A model generated the notes under the pieces. It had not been told where the DNA came from and searched no databases. It saw only the letters and a list, made by a program, of their open reading frames with translations. Of a DNA stretch of 64,000 nt, positions 1 to 14,100 are shown one piece after another. This DNA is from Mugil cephalus (taxonomy: Eukaryota; Chordata; Actinopteri; Mugiliformes; Mugilidae). The stretch lies in assembly GCF_022458985.1 (NCBI RefSeq), contig NC_061779.1, positions 12,376,001 through 12,440,000 of the forward strand. The letters run 5' to 3'. Within the stretch, counting starts at the first letter, position 1; the number at the start of each line of letters is the position of its first letter. Position numbers and translations under genes: made by a program.

Positions 1-176
1 ACCGTGCAGCAAAGTCAGTTTTCAAAACCAAGTTTAGATTATATACTTTACCAACTGTACAGTATTTACAAAGAAGGGTGTGACCTACATATTGTAATGC
101 AACAACAACAATAATAGTACAATTCAAATATACAATTAAAAATCAGACATAAATTAGCTAAAACTTTTATAGCTTT

Positions 177-3100
177 CTACAGTTCAATGGTGTCACTGCA
201 AACACTCAGGGCATCAATTTGTTTGCACACATTCACAAACTCTGCTTGCACAGCCAGATCCCATTCCAGCTGTTTGCTCTCACTCAGGTGCTTAGTCCCA
301 CCCAGTCGCCCAGACCCCTGACTGTCCTGGGAGGCTAAGCTCAGGGTTCTGTAACGCTTGTAAGACAGGTGTGGGATTGCCCGTGGAAGGTTGCTCGGGG
401 CAAAGTTCTGACCTCTGTTGGCCCAGGAATTTGAGCGAAACTTCCCTGTTTCTTTGGGATGGCTGCACAGACCCTGGGTTGAGCCCGTAACACTTTCTTT
501 CCAATCCCATTGCTCTGGTGATATTGGTGGATTGCTGTGAGGCGTCAAACTGCTGTGTGGTTGGGAAGGTCTGGAAGAACAGGACAGGGCATTCTCTTGA
601 TCCACGTCTCCACAAGAAGAGGTGCGGTAAAAGGTATTCCCCACAGCGCTTGGTCCTTGCTTTGAAGTATTTTGACTTGAGGAGTTCAAGGAAAGGCTTG
701 AAGAAGCAGGAAATAGCCTTGGCGGACCAAAAATACTATGAGAGAATAAGGATTCACTGAACAGAGCTTGGTCAATACTTCGGGACAAGTCTATGGGAGA
801 CGGGGGCCGCAGGTCCACAGTAGAGTCAGTCCCTAGACCTAAACTATCAGATGATGACAACTGAGACTCAGCTATATTTTCAAGGTTGTGCGGAGGATTT
901 GAGGGAATAGGAAGAGGTAGAATGGTATGGGTTTGGGAGGGCGTGTGGAGACAGTCAAGTCCATTTCTAGGAGGATCTGCCATTGAGCAAAGAGGAAGGG
1001 CCTCTGACTGCCCCTTTGTGACATCACAGACCACCAGTTTTTCCTGCTTATGCTTGGACCAGGAGTCAGGAGAGGAGAGTATGGGAGAATCTGCACCACC
1101 CTGAGAGGGCAAGGTAAGTCCTCTGGAAGGGGAGCTGCAGGACAGGCGGGACCAGGACCCTGGCCGTGGATGAGTTAGGGTCTTGATGGATGAGTTGTTG
1201 TGGCAGAATAGAGGGTGCGCGCCAATGAGAGACAAACCTAGACACACCCCAATCTCACAGAGTCTGCAGCCTACTTGGAAGCCCCACCAGGGCCAAGGCT
1301 GAAACCCATAGCCATCAATCCCACTCAAACCAAGGGCATGCAGGATCCCATAAAGCTGAAGCCCTCCACACCCTAACAAGCACAACGAAGTTCCAACTCC
1401 AGCTCCTGCAGCCCTATCCCAGTCCTCCTCTTTAGCAAAGGGGCAAATCGTAGGTCGTGTCACTTCAGGAGATCCTCCACCCTCTCCATTGTCATTAAGC
1501 CTGTAAATATGTTTAGTGTTGACATGCGATAAGCAGTAGAAGATGAGGTATGAGCATGACAGAAAGATGGCGAGGCATACAAACACACTCTGCGGGAATA
1601 GCAGGATTACAGTAGGGAGACTGTGGAAAAGTTCGAGAACGCCAACACATCCTAGAGAGATAACAAAATGCGACAGAGACATACATAGTAACAGACAAGG
1701 TTTGGGCAATGCCGAGAATGAGGTAATCGCAAGTGGGAGTGAGAGATGCATGCGTGAGCGCACAGAAAGAAGAAGAAAGGCGAGGGAGAAGGCTGAGATC
1801 AAAAGGGGGAGTGTTAATTCAGAGAGCAGCAGAGAGACTAGAGGGGGAAGACGTTCTTGGTAGCTGTAAGGATCATAGAGCAAACTGAAAGCTTGAATCC
1901 CTGCAAACGCTAGCATGAACAAGTGCAGTAACATGAAGTAAGGACATCCTGGTGGACACCGCAGGGGCAAGCCTAGGAGGCAGACCACGGAGATCAGGCC
2001 AAATGCAGTGAAGACTGACCCAAGGCCGTATATGTGTGCTTCCCACGCAAATCCCCATGTAGCAAGGGCAGAGTTCCAGTCTGAATACAGAGGGACCAAA
2101 AGCACAGGGCTGAAAGGCAGAGAGGGGCGCAGAGACTCAGTGGGGGTAAAGTCATCTGGGTAAGTAGGAGTCCAGGACTGATTTGATGCTTTGCTGTGCG
2201 TGGTAGATGTGTCCAAGTTGTGGTCAACCGAGACTGTTCCGTTGGCCCTTGATACATGCAGGTCCTCATTTTTGGAGACATCTGTAAAGCAAGTTCAGCA
2301 CAGCACAATGAAACAACTTATTGGCATGTGCAAAAAAGTGCAAATTTTAAATACCGACGCTAGGTAAGTATAGTGTTTTATCTGGCAAATGGGGACAGTA
2401 TGCTAACGTCTACGATATGTGAATGTCGCATACTAGCGTAACATCAGCATTTGACCCCGGTTCTTAGGAACGTGGCGCTAATGATGTTAGCTCATTAGCT
2501 CATTTAGCATTACTGTGCCAAAAATACACCTCCACTTCTCTGGCAGTGTGGCTGCGTACACTAAGTCATTTCTTATCCGTAGCTGTCTTTATTTTCCATA
2601 ACAGACAGCAGTGTGGAATCTGCTGTGTGTGAAGTTAATCCATAATAAAACAGAACAGGCTTGTAAGTGGGAACCTCTAAGTGGGTCACAGAGAGAGTGG
2701 GAGCACGAGCAAGTTGTGTGTGTGTGTGTGTATGTGTTTGTGTGAAAGTGAGAGAGGGAGAAATGTGTGCTGATTAGCCAGTATTGACCTCATTGTTGCT
2801 CCCATTGTGCGAGGCTATTATTATAAGCATGGTCAAGAGTTTTATGTTATGTAAAATAATCTATAAAAGCATTTAACTATGCATTAGGACCAGCTGTGAT
2901 TGTGCGATTCAGCCAGTTAATAATAATCCAATTCTCTTGATGAATAAACGTTGAGAGTGAACTGCATGGTGCCATCTGAATCAGGGAACGTTCTGGTTAT
3001 AAATGGAATGTGTCCTATTTCTGGTCCATTAGAGTAGTGAAGTAATTATGTCGATACGTGCAGCAAACAGGCGATGAGGGAGCTTTTGAATAAGGGATTT

Positions 3101-4400
3101 CAACCAGTTCTCTACAACATCTGTTTGCTACCAAACAACTTGAATGTTGGCTGAAATCTGTGTGCGGTATTTATTTAATGGATAGGTCTCAGGTCAGCTT
3201 GTTTTTTTTGACCCAGTCCTGTCAAAGTTTTCCTCTCCACATATTTGTTGACACAACACATCGCTTACTTTGACAACTGAGTGCCAGTGTGAGTTTGTGT
3301 GTGTGTGTACAGTAAATACTATATGTGCAGGCGAACCACTAAACCACATTAAGGGTAATGGAGGACTGAATAGGAGAGTCTGTGCTACAAGAACAAGACA
3401 GGGAAAGAGGACAATTTAGCACAAGGATTTCTGAGAAGTGACAGCTTACATTGTGTGAATGTAAAACATCTGTGTATGCCAACAGAATTCACATCACCAA
3501 CTGCAGACTTCTCGGTGAATGGTGCAATCGTAACAAAGCACGCTCATTAAATCGCATTCTCTCACCTTCTTCTGCCTCAGTGCCGACACTTCCTCCATGC
3601 AAAATACGCTCAGTACTATCAGTCCTTCCATCTCCAGTCTCTTTCACTGACATAATCCCGTCCTGTGTTTTTCCTTTTCCCTGTGTGGTAACAGAAACGG
3701 CTGTGGTCCGTGACCAGATGTCAGCGGCTGTCGGCGAAGCGGGGCGCTCAGGGCGCTCAGGGCCAGGACCTGGTCCAGCAGACAGCAGCAGGGTTGTGTT
3801 TTGTTCTGGTGTTTCTGATGGCAGTGAACCAGACAGAGGAGAGGGTAACTGGTTATCAGTCATCTCGTTCCTCAAGGTTGAGAATGTGGGCTGATTCTCT
3901 TCAGCCTGCGTAGGTTGCAATACGGATGCAGCGTCGGTCTCAGCTGATGGATACTTTAATGTTCGTTTCTGGGTCGGATCAGGTGGTAAACTTCCTGTTG
4001 ACCGTGCTGTTTGTACACTCTCCTTGTAGGTAGCGTTTTGTGTAGCACTCCCAGTCGGTCTAGATATGATGAGCGCCTTCTCATTAGAATGTAACACAGA
4101 TACCTCAGTGCCCTCCTGTACGTCACTGTATTCACCAATCACACCTTGTCTATCTGTTTCCTCAGATGACGATAAAGGCCAGTTCAAAGAGGGCCCCAGG
4201 AAGCCAACATTCTCAGATCCAAACACAGGATTACCTGTTGATAAGCCAGATACGTGAGGTCCACGCAGTGGCTGTGTGAGAACCTGCACGCCCGTGTTGG
4301 TGTTTGTTTCTTTGACATTTTCTCCAGTTAACGTTGTGGCGGGAAGTGGGAGAAGCAAGGAAAGGGGGAGGAGAAGATAAGTATTCCACAGAGACACCAT
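177..4400 (-). CDS. prrt4: Proline-rich transmembrane protein 4 (PRRT3/PRRT4 family)
   Basis: Two coding exons are seen: 4400-3566 (donor AAG|GTGAGA) and 2281-177 (acceptor TTTACAG|AT). The phases match (1 nt + 2 nt) and give 979 residues. Exon 1 begins with a hydrophobic signal peptide (LLLPLSLLLPLP, residues about 9-20), followed by a Ser/Thr/Pro-rich, probably extracellular region of about 330 residues. Exon 2 encodes about seven hydrophobic segments between residues about 360 and 640, then a long Ser/Pro-rich cytoplasmic tail ending DTIEL. This layout is that of the PRRT3/PRRT4 family, whose biochemical role is poorly known. I prefer PRRT4 over PRRT3 because rbm28 and leptin lie nearby, as in human 7q32 (from memory). 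The start is the first Met of the signal peptide; an acceptor-like site at 4509-4510 implies a 5' UTR intron. No poly(A) signal was found before the window edge. Confidence 0.88.
2282..3565 (-). other. Intron of prrt4
   Basis: This 1.28 kb intron has consensus GT-AG ends on the minus strand. It contains a short GT run near 2716-2732 and otherwise nothing I recognise. Confidence 0.8.
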
Positions 4401-4833
4401 GATGAGGGGTCCCCAAACTCGACCTCGAAGTCACTGGGGCTCGTTGTCCGGTCACATGTTCGACATCTCCCTAATCTCAGGTATTCAAGGGTCTCATTCT
4501 CAACGCACCTGGTGAAAATTGGGAAACAAGTCATTCACAAGACGCAGTCAGAGCGCACGCTGTTTGAATGCTGAGTGTTGAGACATCTGCAGTAAACGGG
4601 TTTATTAGCTGCAAGCAGAGTGAGTGCAAAAAAATATAGAAACTATAGTAAAGGAAATCCAGCGTGGTACATGAAAACAGTTCATTTAAATCATCTATAC
4701 CTTTCAAAGTCTTGTGCCATACACACATTACAAACACTGCAATGCAAATATCAGATAATAACAGCATATTAAGAAGAAACATTAAGACACAACTGCTCCG
4801 TTTGCTGCAGGCGTTCAATTCCGACTTTCTTAC

Positions 4834-5045
4834 CTCGTCAATAGCGCGCTCTGCTGCAGCCTCTTTAAACATATATGCCGCTCGGTGCTGCTGCATGCCT
4901 GCAGTCTCCGTCTGCATCGCGCTCTGTGTCCTCTCATGCTCAGTGTGCTGTGCCCCTCTTCTCTCCATCAGGCACTCGACACATGGGACAGACCCCACCT
5001 CCTCCAGACAACCCCCTCCAGCCTGCATGCCGTTGTTGCGCTGAT
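4834..5045 (-). other. Probable 5' non-coding exon of prrt4
   Basis: On the minus strand a strong donor (GACGAG|GTAAGA) ends an exon at 4834. A matching acceptor (TTTTCACCAG) just before 4508 would join it to the 108 nt of leader in front of the prrt4 start codon. The upstream limit given is a guess. Open reading through this stretch exists on both strands but resembles no protein I know. Confidence 0.45.
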
Positions 5046-7220
5046 CTAACGTGCTGCCTCTCATTCTCCTAAAAAAGAGAAGAGAAGACAAGAGAGAAGA
5101 CGTGAATAAGGCATGGGGGCGAAAGAAGCTCCCGTCAACCAACCAGTGCTCTGTTCTGAACAAACCTGTCCCACAGATCAATACATGCCACCGAGTGTGA
5201 TTTACAACTCATGATTAAAGTAACCGCCACACAAACCGTCTCAAGCGAAGCAGGCAAAAGCAGAATATTCTCCTTTCGACAACACGCATGCATAATGCAT
5301 GTCGGTGGTTATTTGCGCGCACATGTGCATACAATCTTTATGAACGTGTCGGTGCATTTTTTTTTAACAGAGAACGCGTGCACCCGTGACCTTGGTGAAT
5401 TACTAGTTACTGTGGTGTAGCCCTCATGGTGTTGTATAAGTCACTTTCTTTATTTCCCTCACTTTTAATGTTATCAGACATGTTCACGTGTGCTGTTTTT
5501 ACCCAATGGGGGAAATCCAGCAACCTCGTGGCCTAATTCAATTCCCATGGACGGGTCTAAAATAGATACTGATCCACATACCTTTTAGGTGCATTTGGAG
5601 ACAGTGAGTTTAAAGCACAGGCGGACGCTATAAACTGCCTCTGTCTGATTAATGTAGGGTTCTCTAAAGTTCTGTTGCATAAACTCTTCACTACTGACTT
5701 TTGCTCTATAGGCTTTCTGCCAAACGCCTATTGATCCATATTCTCTTAGAACGAGGACATATATACAGATAAAGCTGCTCCACAAATGTTTTCAGTAAAA
5801 CTCCTGCCTCTGCATAATAAGACTGAAGTTCCCTGTGACTGTAAATACCACGACTTGCAAAACCAGCTTCACTCACACAACAAACAAACGCACAGAGAAG
5901 TTTGCTTTACGTACACATAAGTACAAACATAAATACAGTGCAGGCTCAGATGACTTTTGGAGATAGGATCTTGCCCAGGGCTGTGATTAACCCAGTGTCT
6001 GATGAGGACACAGGAAAGCATCAACCCAGCCGTGACTAAAGGGACTGGGGAGGAACAATGACAGGCCAAACACATGAGCTCAGTGAGGGACATGGCCAAA
6101 TTATTGCCGCCTCACACCGGCTATCTGAATTCACTGAGCAACTGGTTTTCTGTTTGGACAAATTATCCTCCGGCAAGACAAAGTCAGCAGGGACCGGGGT
6201 CCAGCTGGGAATGAGGACAGTCAGAAGACAGAGAAACAAAGCTGCACAAGCAAAGTGGAGGACAAACGCACTTAACAACCCTGATTGGATAAATGGGGTG
6301 GAGTTACGAATGAGAGAGACGAAGAAGCGAGGCCTTTCCGCTTCTTTGCATTTATCTTGTTAGCGGATCATGAAATGTGGCCATAGAGATCAGGTTACAT
6401 CAACTGCTGTCGATGAGGCAGAACGTGTTATTGTTGCAACGTTTAATCCTAAAATGTGAACATGTCTTCACAATGAGGAGGTTACCAAACATTCACACAC
6501 AGTCACAATACCATGGATTTATTAAGATATGACGTGGAGAGAAAAGTGAATTTTGTTTAAATAAAGTTCACGTGGCACGCACAGATCATCAAATGTGACT
6601 TTTGTGCTTTTGCTGTTCCTATAACACAACTTATCAAGACACTTGCATTCCATTTCCTGCACTGTTAAATGATTATGATCACACCTGATTGTTATCGTAT
6701 CGTCTGTGTTTTTACTGGGTTTTAGTTGCAGATTTCTTTTATTATTTTTTTTATGTGCACCTGAGCAACCGTGACCAAGCAATTTCCCATATGGATCAAT
6801 AAAGTCTATCTAAATCAGTCTAAATAAGTTCAAATTATGAACACGTTTGACAGAAAAATCACAATCCACTTGCTAGTTAATTGAGTACAATAGTGAAAAC
6901 AAATGCATCTAATATAAAAAGCCTGCACTACATCTAACTTCACGGCTCCTATAAAGTTCAATTTTTGTCAGAAAGTTGTCATTCAACTCTACGATCGTTT
7001 TTGAGGGCGCCGTTTATGGTGCTTTCAATCTTTGTGCAATTAAACACAAAAAGTGTTTCTGTTATTTAGCCTAGCACACTGATTAAAATGGAGTTGTCAA
7101 TATAATAGAAACATGTAACAGTACCACACAATAATACTCAATGAAAGCCTACTACAAATCTATTTTTGTTTTAGTGGTCTGCTGTTTGTCGAGTTGTCCA
7201 TATGAGGGCAGCATAGTTTG
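5046..7220. other. Intergenic region between prrt4 and the TMEM53-like gene
   Basis: I see no gene here. The short open frames (for example 6058-6363 plus) show no known motif. The segment directly upstream of prrt4 (5046-5450) is a plausible location for its promoter, but I see no TATA box. Confidence 0.5.
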
Positions 7221-7227
7221 CCTGAAA

Positions 7228-7945
7228 TTAGTCGTCGGCGATACTGGGAATCTTGGTATCGATCCGATTTCAAGTAAATACAGCGCTAATATCACCGATA
7301 CCGATACAGATACTGTTGAAACGTCATGGTCATTGAATAACTTCGTAATTTTGCCTTTAGTTGATTATGTTAAAACCCGGACATATAATTTAGGCAAATA
7401 ACTTTTTAACCAATTACAATATAAAACAATTTGACAATAAGTAATTCCCCTTTTAATACTCACAGTTGTTTTTGGGGGAAAAGTTAATTACTGCAAAATA
7501 AGAAAAATGGACAATGTAACAAAAACGTAACTATAACAATGAAAACAGTACAACAACAATGGAAGATAAAGTCAGTCACAAAGACAGTTGATCAAAATAA
7601 TGAAACAAAAGCCAAAGCAAGTAATAACAAATATAAAAATTGCTCAGATGGGGACATGTTGGCTCATTCATTTTCCACGAAAAAGTGGGGTCGGCATACT
7701 GTGTCTTCTCTTCCGCGTACCGACGCATGTCAACAACGGCATCAGTGCCAGCTGTGCGATGCTGCTGTGATGCTAGGATCTGAGGGTCAAACTGAAATAT
7801 CCATATCCCACCTTTTGCTAAAGCCTTGTAGACCTGGAGAGAAGCTGCACTCGCATGAACTCTGTGACGAGTACAGCTCCACGTAACAAAAATATCGACC
7901 TCACCACTCCGGTATCGATCGGCACCGATATTTACACCGATATCC
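7228..7945. mobile_element. Decayed hAT-like DNA element, copy 1
   Basis: The left end (7228-7310, rich in GATACC/GATCC motifs) matches the reverse complement of the right end of the element at 28155-28386. An internal block near 7650-7680 (GGCTCATTCATTTT) also matches that copy in reverse. The right end near 7905-7945 again carries CGGTATCGATCGGCACCGATATT-type sequence. No intact transposase is present. Confidence 0.55.
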
Positions 7946-8409
7946 CAGCAGAGATCACACTCCCACATCCGAAAATTGAAGAAGGAGAAAGCAAACACAC
8001 ATCTGCTGCGTGTTGTAATTGCTGAGTGGAATCTGCTGAGTGGCAGCCAGTAACTCTCGCTGCTGTTAAAGATGTGTTTTGGAAGAGCCCTCTTCGTTTA
8101 TTAGTATTTCTCGCACAACGCAGGTTAGTAACTCAGCTCAACAATAGTTGAGAGCTCCGTGTTGTCGCTGACTCAAAGTTACTTAACGCACGGTGGTAAC
8201 TATGTAACCATGTTTCCGTTACGGTGGTGGTAGGCGACTTGTTGCCAGTGACTGTTACAGCTAAACCTTTAGCTTTGACGCTTGTTTTAACTAACGTGTT
8301 AAAAATTTGCTCTGGAAGCGCTAGCTGTGGGGGTCGTCACGCTAATAGACCGCGTGTCTCTGATTTGTTTAGACTTCCTGTTCGTCTTTCTGATCCAGCT
8401 GCTGCTGCT

Positions 8410-10896
8410 ATGTTGGCCCGGTCCGCCCTGAGCAGAGGCGTCACTGCCCACCGCCTCACCAAGAATGTCACTTTATACATGAACCCAGTTGCGCCTCCAG
8501 CCGCAGGGTGCCCGAGCCAGGCCGCCGCGGAGGAGCAGAGACCCCTCATGCTGATGCTACCGTGGCTTGGTTCGCGTCCCCAGTCTGTGGCCAAGTACTG
8601 CGAGATCTACTTTCGCACCGGCTTCGACGTGCTGGTGGTGGAGAGTGTGGTAAGGACCCGACTGCAGTGTTACCAGTACAAAAGGCTCAAGCGTAAAACA
8701 CCCGTTTGTGTGTACTTGGATATGGAGACTTGATGGTTGAAAACGGTGAATACAGTAGGAAAAGAGCTGTGTGTGAATTTATATGTTTGCCTTTACTCAG
8801 CTAAAGCATTCCAGGTAAGACCTGTGTGTTTACTGACATCTGTTAAAGAGTAAACGAGATGAGAAGTTGGTTGTGACCTTTCACATGCATAAGTTGGATA
8901 AGGGCACATGGTGTTGTGAGCACTGATGTCACGTCATTGGATGTGTTCACTTAACATGACCTGGTTTGAAATGACCCACATCCATAGAACGTAGCGTATG
9001 GCACAATCAGTAGTGCAATCAGCCGTACAACGGTTGCTGCGAGATTATTTGCTCTCTACAATCAGAGGACTTGAAAATGGCAACAAAAGCTGATAAGAGA
9101 GGGGGCATTTTAAGAGGGAGAGTATTTAAGGTCAAGGTATATTATTGTACCTATATCAGTTTACCCGCGTCAAAGTGACAGCCAAACGCTGGGCCCAGTG
9201 AGTTCTGATGGTTTGTTGGCTTCCCCACAGACACTTCATCCATGAATGCGCCTCATCAATGGACAAGGGGGAAAAACACTGCTCTTTCAATTCACCATGG
9301 CTAACGCAATTAGGCTGAGAAATGTCAGGACAGTGACACAATCATGATTTGGTCTGGGAATGTCACCACATTGGACTTGAACTGAAACAAGTGAGATGCA
9401 GATTTTTAGGTTTAATTCAGCTGACTGAACAAAAATGTCTTGTGGAGTATTTTGCAAGGAATTGTAAGCATTTTTGTACAGTTTCTTCATTTCAGGGGTT
9501 CGACAGTAATTTGGCAATCATTTGTTGTTGCACAGGGTGAAAATCCCTTGAGCCAAGATCTGACAAAACGCATTTAGAAGTCCGGTCCAACTGGAAAAAC
9601 CGCAGCAGGCTAGCCGTCGGCTACCATCTAGCAAATTACATCACCACAAACAGAATGTACAAATGTGCAAACAGAATATTAATTTTTATTTCTTGTCACT
9701 GTATCGTTGAGAATCCTTAACATGCAATGACTGAGTGAAGTGAATGGATATCAGCTCGTCGCAAATTTGTTAATGTGGTTTATTGAATTTAAACTATCTT
9801 CTCTTCTGAAGAGGTCTTCTGTAGTTAATAACTACTACAGCATACAAATGGGTTGAGTTACACCACAAGAAACATGAATTTACCAAACGGGCATCCTGCT
9901 GTATTCTTTATTGCTGCAAATGTTTGTGTTGTCCACTCTCAAATTCCCAGATCAGATTCAGGCTTTGACACGTGCAGATGCGTCGCCTGTTTTCTGGTAG
10001 AGACTGAACTGAGGCCGCTTTAACAGGCAGTAGGAGATTTTACTGTGAATTGTGTAAATTTGTCTCTAGAGTTCAAGCATAAAGATTAAATCTTGTGTGT
10101 AAACTAAACTAATGACTCTCTTCTTGTTTTTCATAAGGTGCAAGAGTTCTTGTGGCCTCGCTGGGGTCTGGATCGCGGGAAGACGTTGGTGGAGCTGCTC
10201 CAGAGTGACCGCTTTATATCCCGCCCGCTGGTTGTCCACGCCTTTTCAATCGGTGGCTACACATTCACTCAGCTGCTGGTGCACATGTCCCAGGACACGC
10301 AGAAATATCAGGCGCTCATCAAGAGGATCAAAGGACAAGTCTACGATAGCCTGGTGGTGGGATCTGTGGAGAGGATGGCAGTAGGTCAGTTGGTATTAAC
10401 ATAAATTAACACATTTATTCATTTCATTAGTTTTCTTAATGTGCCATCTCACTGGCAACTGCAACATTTAGTGTATGAGCAATGTTTTATTTTCCCGTTG
10501 CAACTTAATAAATAGTTTTTCCCTCTCTGTTCAGGTCTAGGGAAGACCGTATTTCCTCGTTGCGAGAGACTGGTTAAAGAAGTGAGCATGATGTACTTTG
10601 GGATGTTTAAACGCCAAACACTGGACTACTTAAACTTGGCCATCGATGTGTTTTGGAACACTCCGCTCACCGCCCCTGCATTGTTCTTCTATTGCGATAA
10701 CGATCCACTGTGCGACGCACAATCTATGGAGGAGGTGATTGATTACTGGCGCAACCGTGGGATAGACGTCACAGCAAAGAAGTGGAAGGAGTCGATACAC
10801 GCAGGTCACTTAAAGAAGTACCCGCAAGAGTATCTGGCCACCCTAGACATGTTTGTTCACTCGCTTCACATTGCCCCGCTGAAGGCCAAGATGTGA
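8410..10896 (+). CDS. TMEM53-like protein (DUF829 family)
   Basis: Three exons are seen: 8410-8649, 10138-10384 and 10535-10896. Phases are 0 and then 1; the donors are GTG|GTAAGG and GTAG|GTCAGT, the acceptors ATAAG|G and TTCAG|GT. They give 282 residues, close to human TMEM53 (about 277). The fold is an alpha/beta hydrolase of the DUF829 family. HAFSIGG (about residues 110-116) fits the nucleophile elbow, DNDPLCD the acid loop, and SIHAGHLKKYP the His region. Mammalian TMEM53 sits at the nuclear envelope and dampens BMP-SMAD signalling; whether this paralogue does so is inference. I could not separate true tmem53 from a fish paralogue, so no symbol is given. The Met at 8410 starts the conserved part; an in-frame extension upstream has no recognisable content. 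Confidence 0.88.
8650..10137 (+). other. Intron 1 of the TMEM53-like gene
   Basis: This 1.49 kb intron has consensus ends (GTAAGG ... CATAAG). I recognise no element inside it. Confidence 0.8.
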
Positions 10897-11147
10897 GCGC
10901 AATTTGTTCCTAATGGAAAATCCATGACTAAAACATCAAGTACTGAGTATACGTTTAATATTTTAAAAAAAAAATATGCAGTCGCAGTTATACAAATAGT
11001 TTCGCAGTTGTCACTTTGTTTCAATGATGAGCAAATTTAGTTTCATGAAAATTCAGTTCGATTAATTCCAGCAGCATGGCGACATCTGGTGGCTTGGAGA
11101 ATTAATAGCACACAACCAACACTAGGGTTTCAGGTTCATATCAGCAG

Positions 11148-11153
11148 AATAAA
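11148..11153 (+). terminator. Possible poly(A) signal of the TMEM53-like gene
   Basis: An AATAAA hexamer lies 252 nt past the stop codon of the TMEM53-like gene. It is the first canonical hexamer on that strand that I noticed. Confidence 0.4.
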
Positions 11154-14100
11154 GGGCCAACAGCTTTCATTCTGTTGTAGAAATTTTGGTAAAGAAACTT
11201 GGAGACAATTTCTCACATTGACAACGCAAGTGCGTGTCATTTAATATTTTTCTTAAGTAAACCAGAAACTACCACACACTTTTACTTCCCCATTCCCAGC
11301 ATACACCACAACGTGACACACACCCTTATAATAACTGGCATTACTACCTAAACGGTGAATTATGTCCATGAAGTCCACTACACAGGTCCCCCAGAATTCA
11401 CCGTAACAAAAATAATGAGAGGAAACGGAGAATAAAGACTAATATCCCAACAGTATTAAGTCAAATACTGCACTCCAGTAAATGCATAACACTATGGTGC
11501 ATTGAAATGGTGAGGAAATTATCAGATGCAAATTCTTGACTGAACACATATTTGTTTGTGGAATGAAAAAAATGTAAAATGTCTGGTTCCCTATTTCACA
11601 AAGTGAAATTTTAACAACCTATTTTGTCCAGCAAGCAGTACAGAACCCACAATATTCAGTGTCCTAATACATGTCACCAAAACAAAACTGAAATCCTCAC
11701 ATTTTGGGATGCTGGAACCATCTTCATTTGCCGTGTTTAATTTAACTGGAACCATATCTGTCAGCTGACTGATCAGCTACTAACCTCGCTTATCTTACAT
11801 CAGTTAAGTATGCCTCATTTTGTGGTGGAGAAAAGAGAGTTACAATGTAAACGGGATTCAGTGATTGCACACTCTCCGGTCAGGAAGGAATAATCTGGAA
11901 AGTGTGTGAGCAAAGTTTTTGACGCTCCAGATCAAATGGAGGAAGCACTACTGGAGAGTTGGTTAAGTATTACATTCTGAGTGAAGTTTGTATCATTTCA
12001 GTTACTACTCAGCTTGGAAACATAAATACAGGGTTGTTCTTTCAGCAGAACTGAAGTGAAAAGCTTAACCGTCCAGTATAAGCTTAGTGAAAATCTGTTG
12101 CTTTTGCTTTTTTTTTTGTTATTAGAATATGTGAATAATGTGAATGTATATCTTTGGAGTTTGATTTGTCAGGTAGAAGGTTATATTGGGGCTTTGGATG
12201 TGTTTTATTGTTTTTTTTTTTTTTTTTTTTTGAGTTATAAAATCGACCATGAAATTCATCAATAACGAACATGTTAGTTCCATCTTTAATCTGGTTGTCA
12301 GTTTGGGAGAAAAAATGAAAATAGAAGATGATGAAAAAGCTCTTCAAATCTTGAATTATGCCTGCCTGTTTGACAGATTATTACAAACAAGACTGTTGAA
12401 GACCACTCCCTTAATCTCCAACAATCAGGCTAAAACAAAAGCCTCATCCCAGTGGCTTCATCAGTTCTGCACAACCTGTGGCGAGTCAAGATATGAGCAA
12501 TAACTATTGGGAGTGCACCCTTGAAACACTTGAAGCCTTTTTACTGTAACTTAGCTAGTTCTTACAACATGGAAATTGTTTTTTTTTTTTTTTTTTTAAA
12601 CACACAATGCCTTCGACACTCTGAGCCTCAAGAATGTCGGTCATTTACTGTTATTGTTTAGGGTTACGGTGATGGTGTTCGGGTTACTTGTGGTATGTGT
12701 TTACCAAAGCAAATTTTCACTAAGTTTTGTTTTTAATTAATATATTGATATTTGTCCTGTCTATGTCTGCTGAACTACACCAGCCATAACACTCAACATG
12801 ATCCTCGGCAGTAAATCGGTATAAGTGAGCAGGGCTTTCACAAGTTACCAAAGCAGAAGCTACCTGAAAACTGTTTGTCTTCCAGTGTTTTTGCTTAGAG
12901 ATTTCTATTGTTTTACAAACGAATGAAATATCCGTTGAAGGTGCTTGTTCTATACAAATGATGACTCCGTTATGATGTAATAAATTCTGACACTGTTGAT
13001 GTTTAGTTTTCTTTCCTTGTTGTGCTTTGTTTGTAATTGGGTGTGATAGTTCAAACCAATTCATAGACAGCTCAAATTCTCCCCCAGTCGCCACCAGACA
13101 AGATGGAGAGATGAAAACCACTTGAAGATCCGTTCCTCAGGACTGTGAGAGTGGACTGTGTTGACGGTCGAATCTTAGGGGATACCCCAGAGTGTCTGTC
13201 TGGATTCGGGGTTAAATGAGAGAAAATATAGAGCATATTTCAAGCCTTAGTTTATTAGTATTCTGCATCAGAATGACCTGATATGTTTTGAGGCAGTGCA
13301 TCAGTAGAGGGAGTTTCTTTTTAAAATATGTCAGAAGTTTTCATTTTGAAATTCTACATCGTAGTGCCTTAAAAATTTCTGACCAAACTAGTTTGTGAGA
13401 ACAGAGTTTCTTTTTGATTCAGTCTCAAGTTAGAAGGCAGATATATAGATAATATAAGGCATTTTATGTTGCTTTTGTTTCAAAAATCCTCAGAGGTCAG
13501 ATTTATACAATTCTTAAACATATTCATTATTGTTTAATGAACAGTTGTAAATAATTACTCAACATTTCTTTCATTGTTTAATTATTATATTCATTAATTC
13601 ATTCATTGTTTATCGATTGTCAATGAATTATTGTGGAATTATTCTCACTGGTCTAGAAAATAATTTTACTGTAACAAATTCGAAGAAAATAAATGACAGT
13701 CACCCAACCGAAAGGCGTCCTGAGTTCAATTCCTAATTCAGATAGTCATAAAGCTTTTTCCTTCATAGATTTGTTCAAATATTGGCTTAATTCTTGTTCA
13801 CAGTTAGCGTAATTAATACCGTACAATATTTCAAATAATTTCAGTGAATGATTTTGAAGAAACATAGTTACAAAACCACACAACAATAAGAGCGTCCAGT
13901 ATTTTGGCCTGTTCCGGCACCTGTACCGTAAATACAGAAGTAGACGCACAAGAAATTTCGGATCGCGGCCGGTTTGACCACTTTCGATATCGGCGCTTTC
14001 TGTTTCACACCGGCGAATTAAGTTTCTCAGTCGTAAATTATACTAAGCGACAAAAGGATAAATCAGGAGTATTGGTGTCGTTGTTTGGTGAGTAGTAGAC

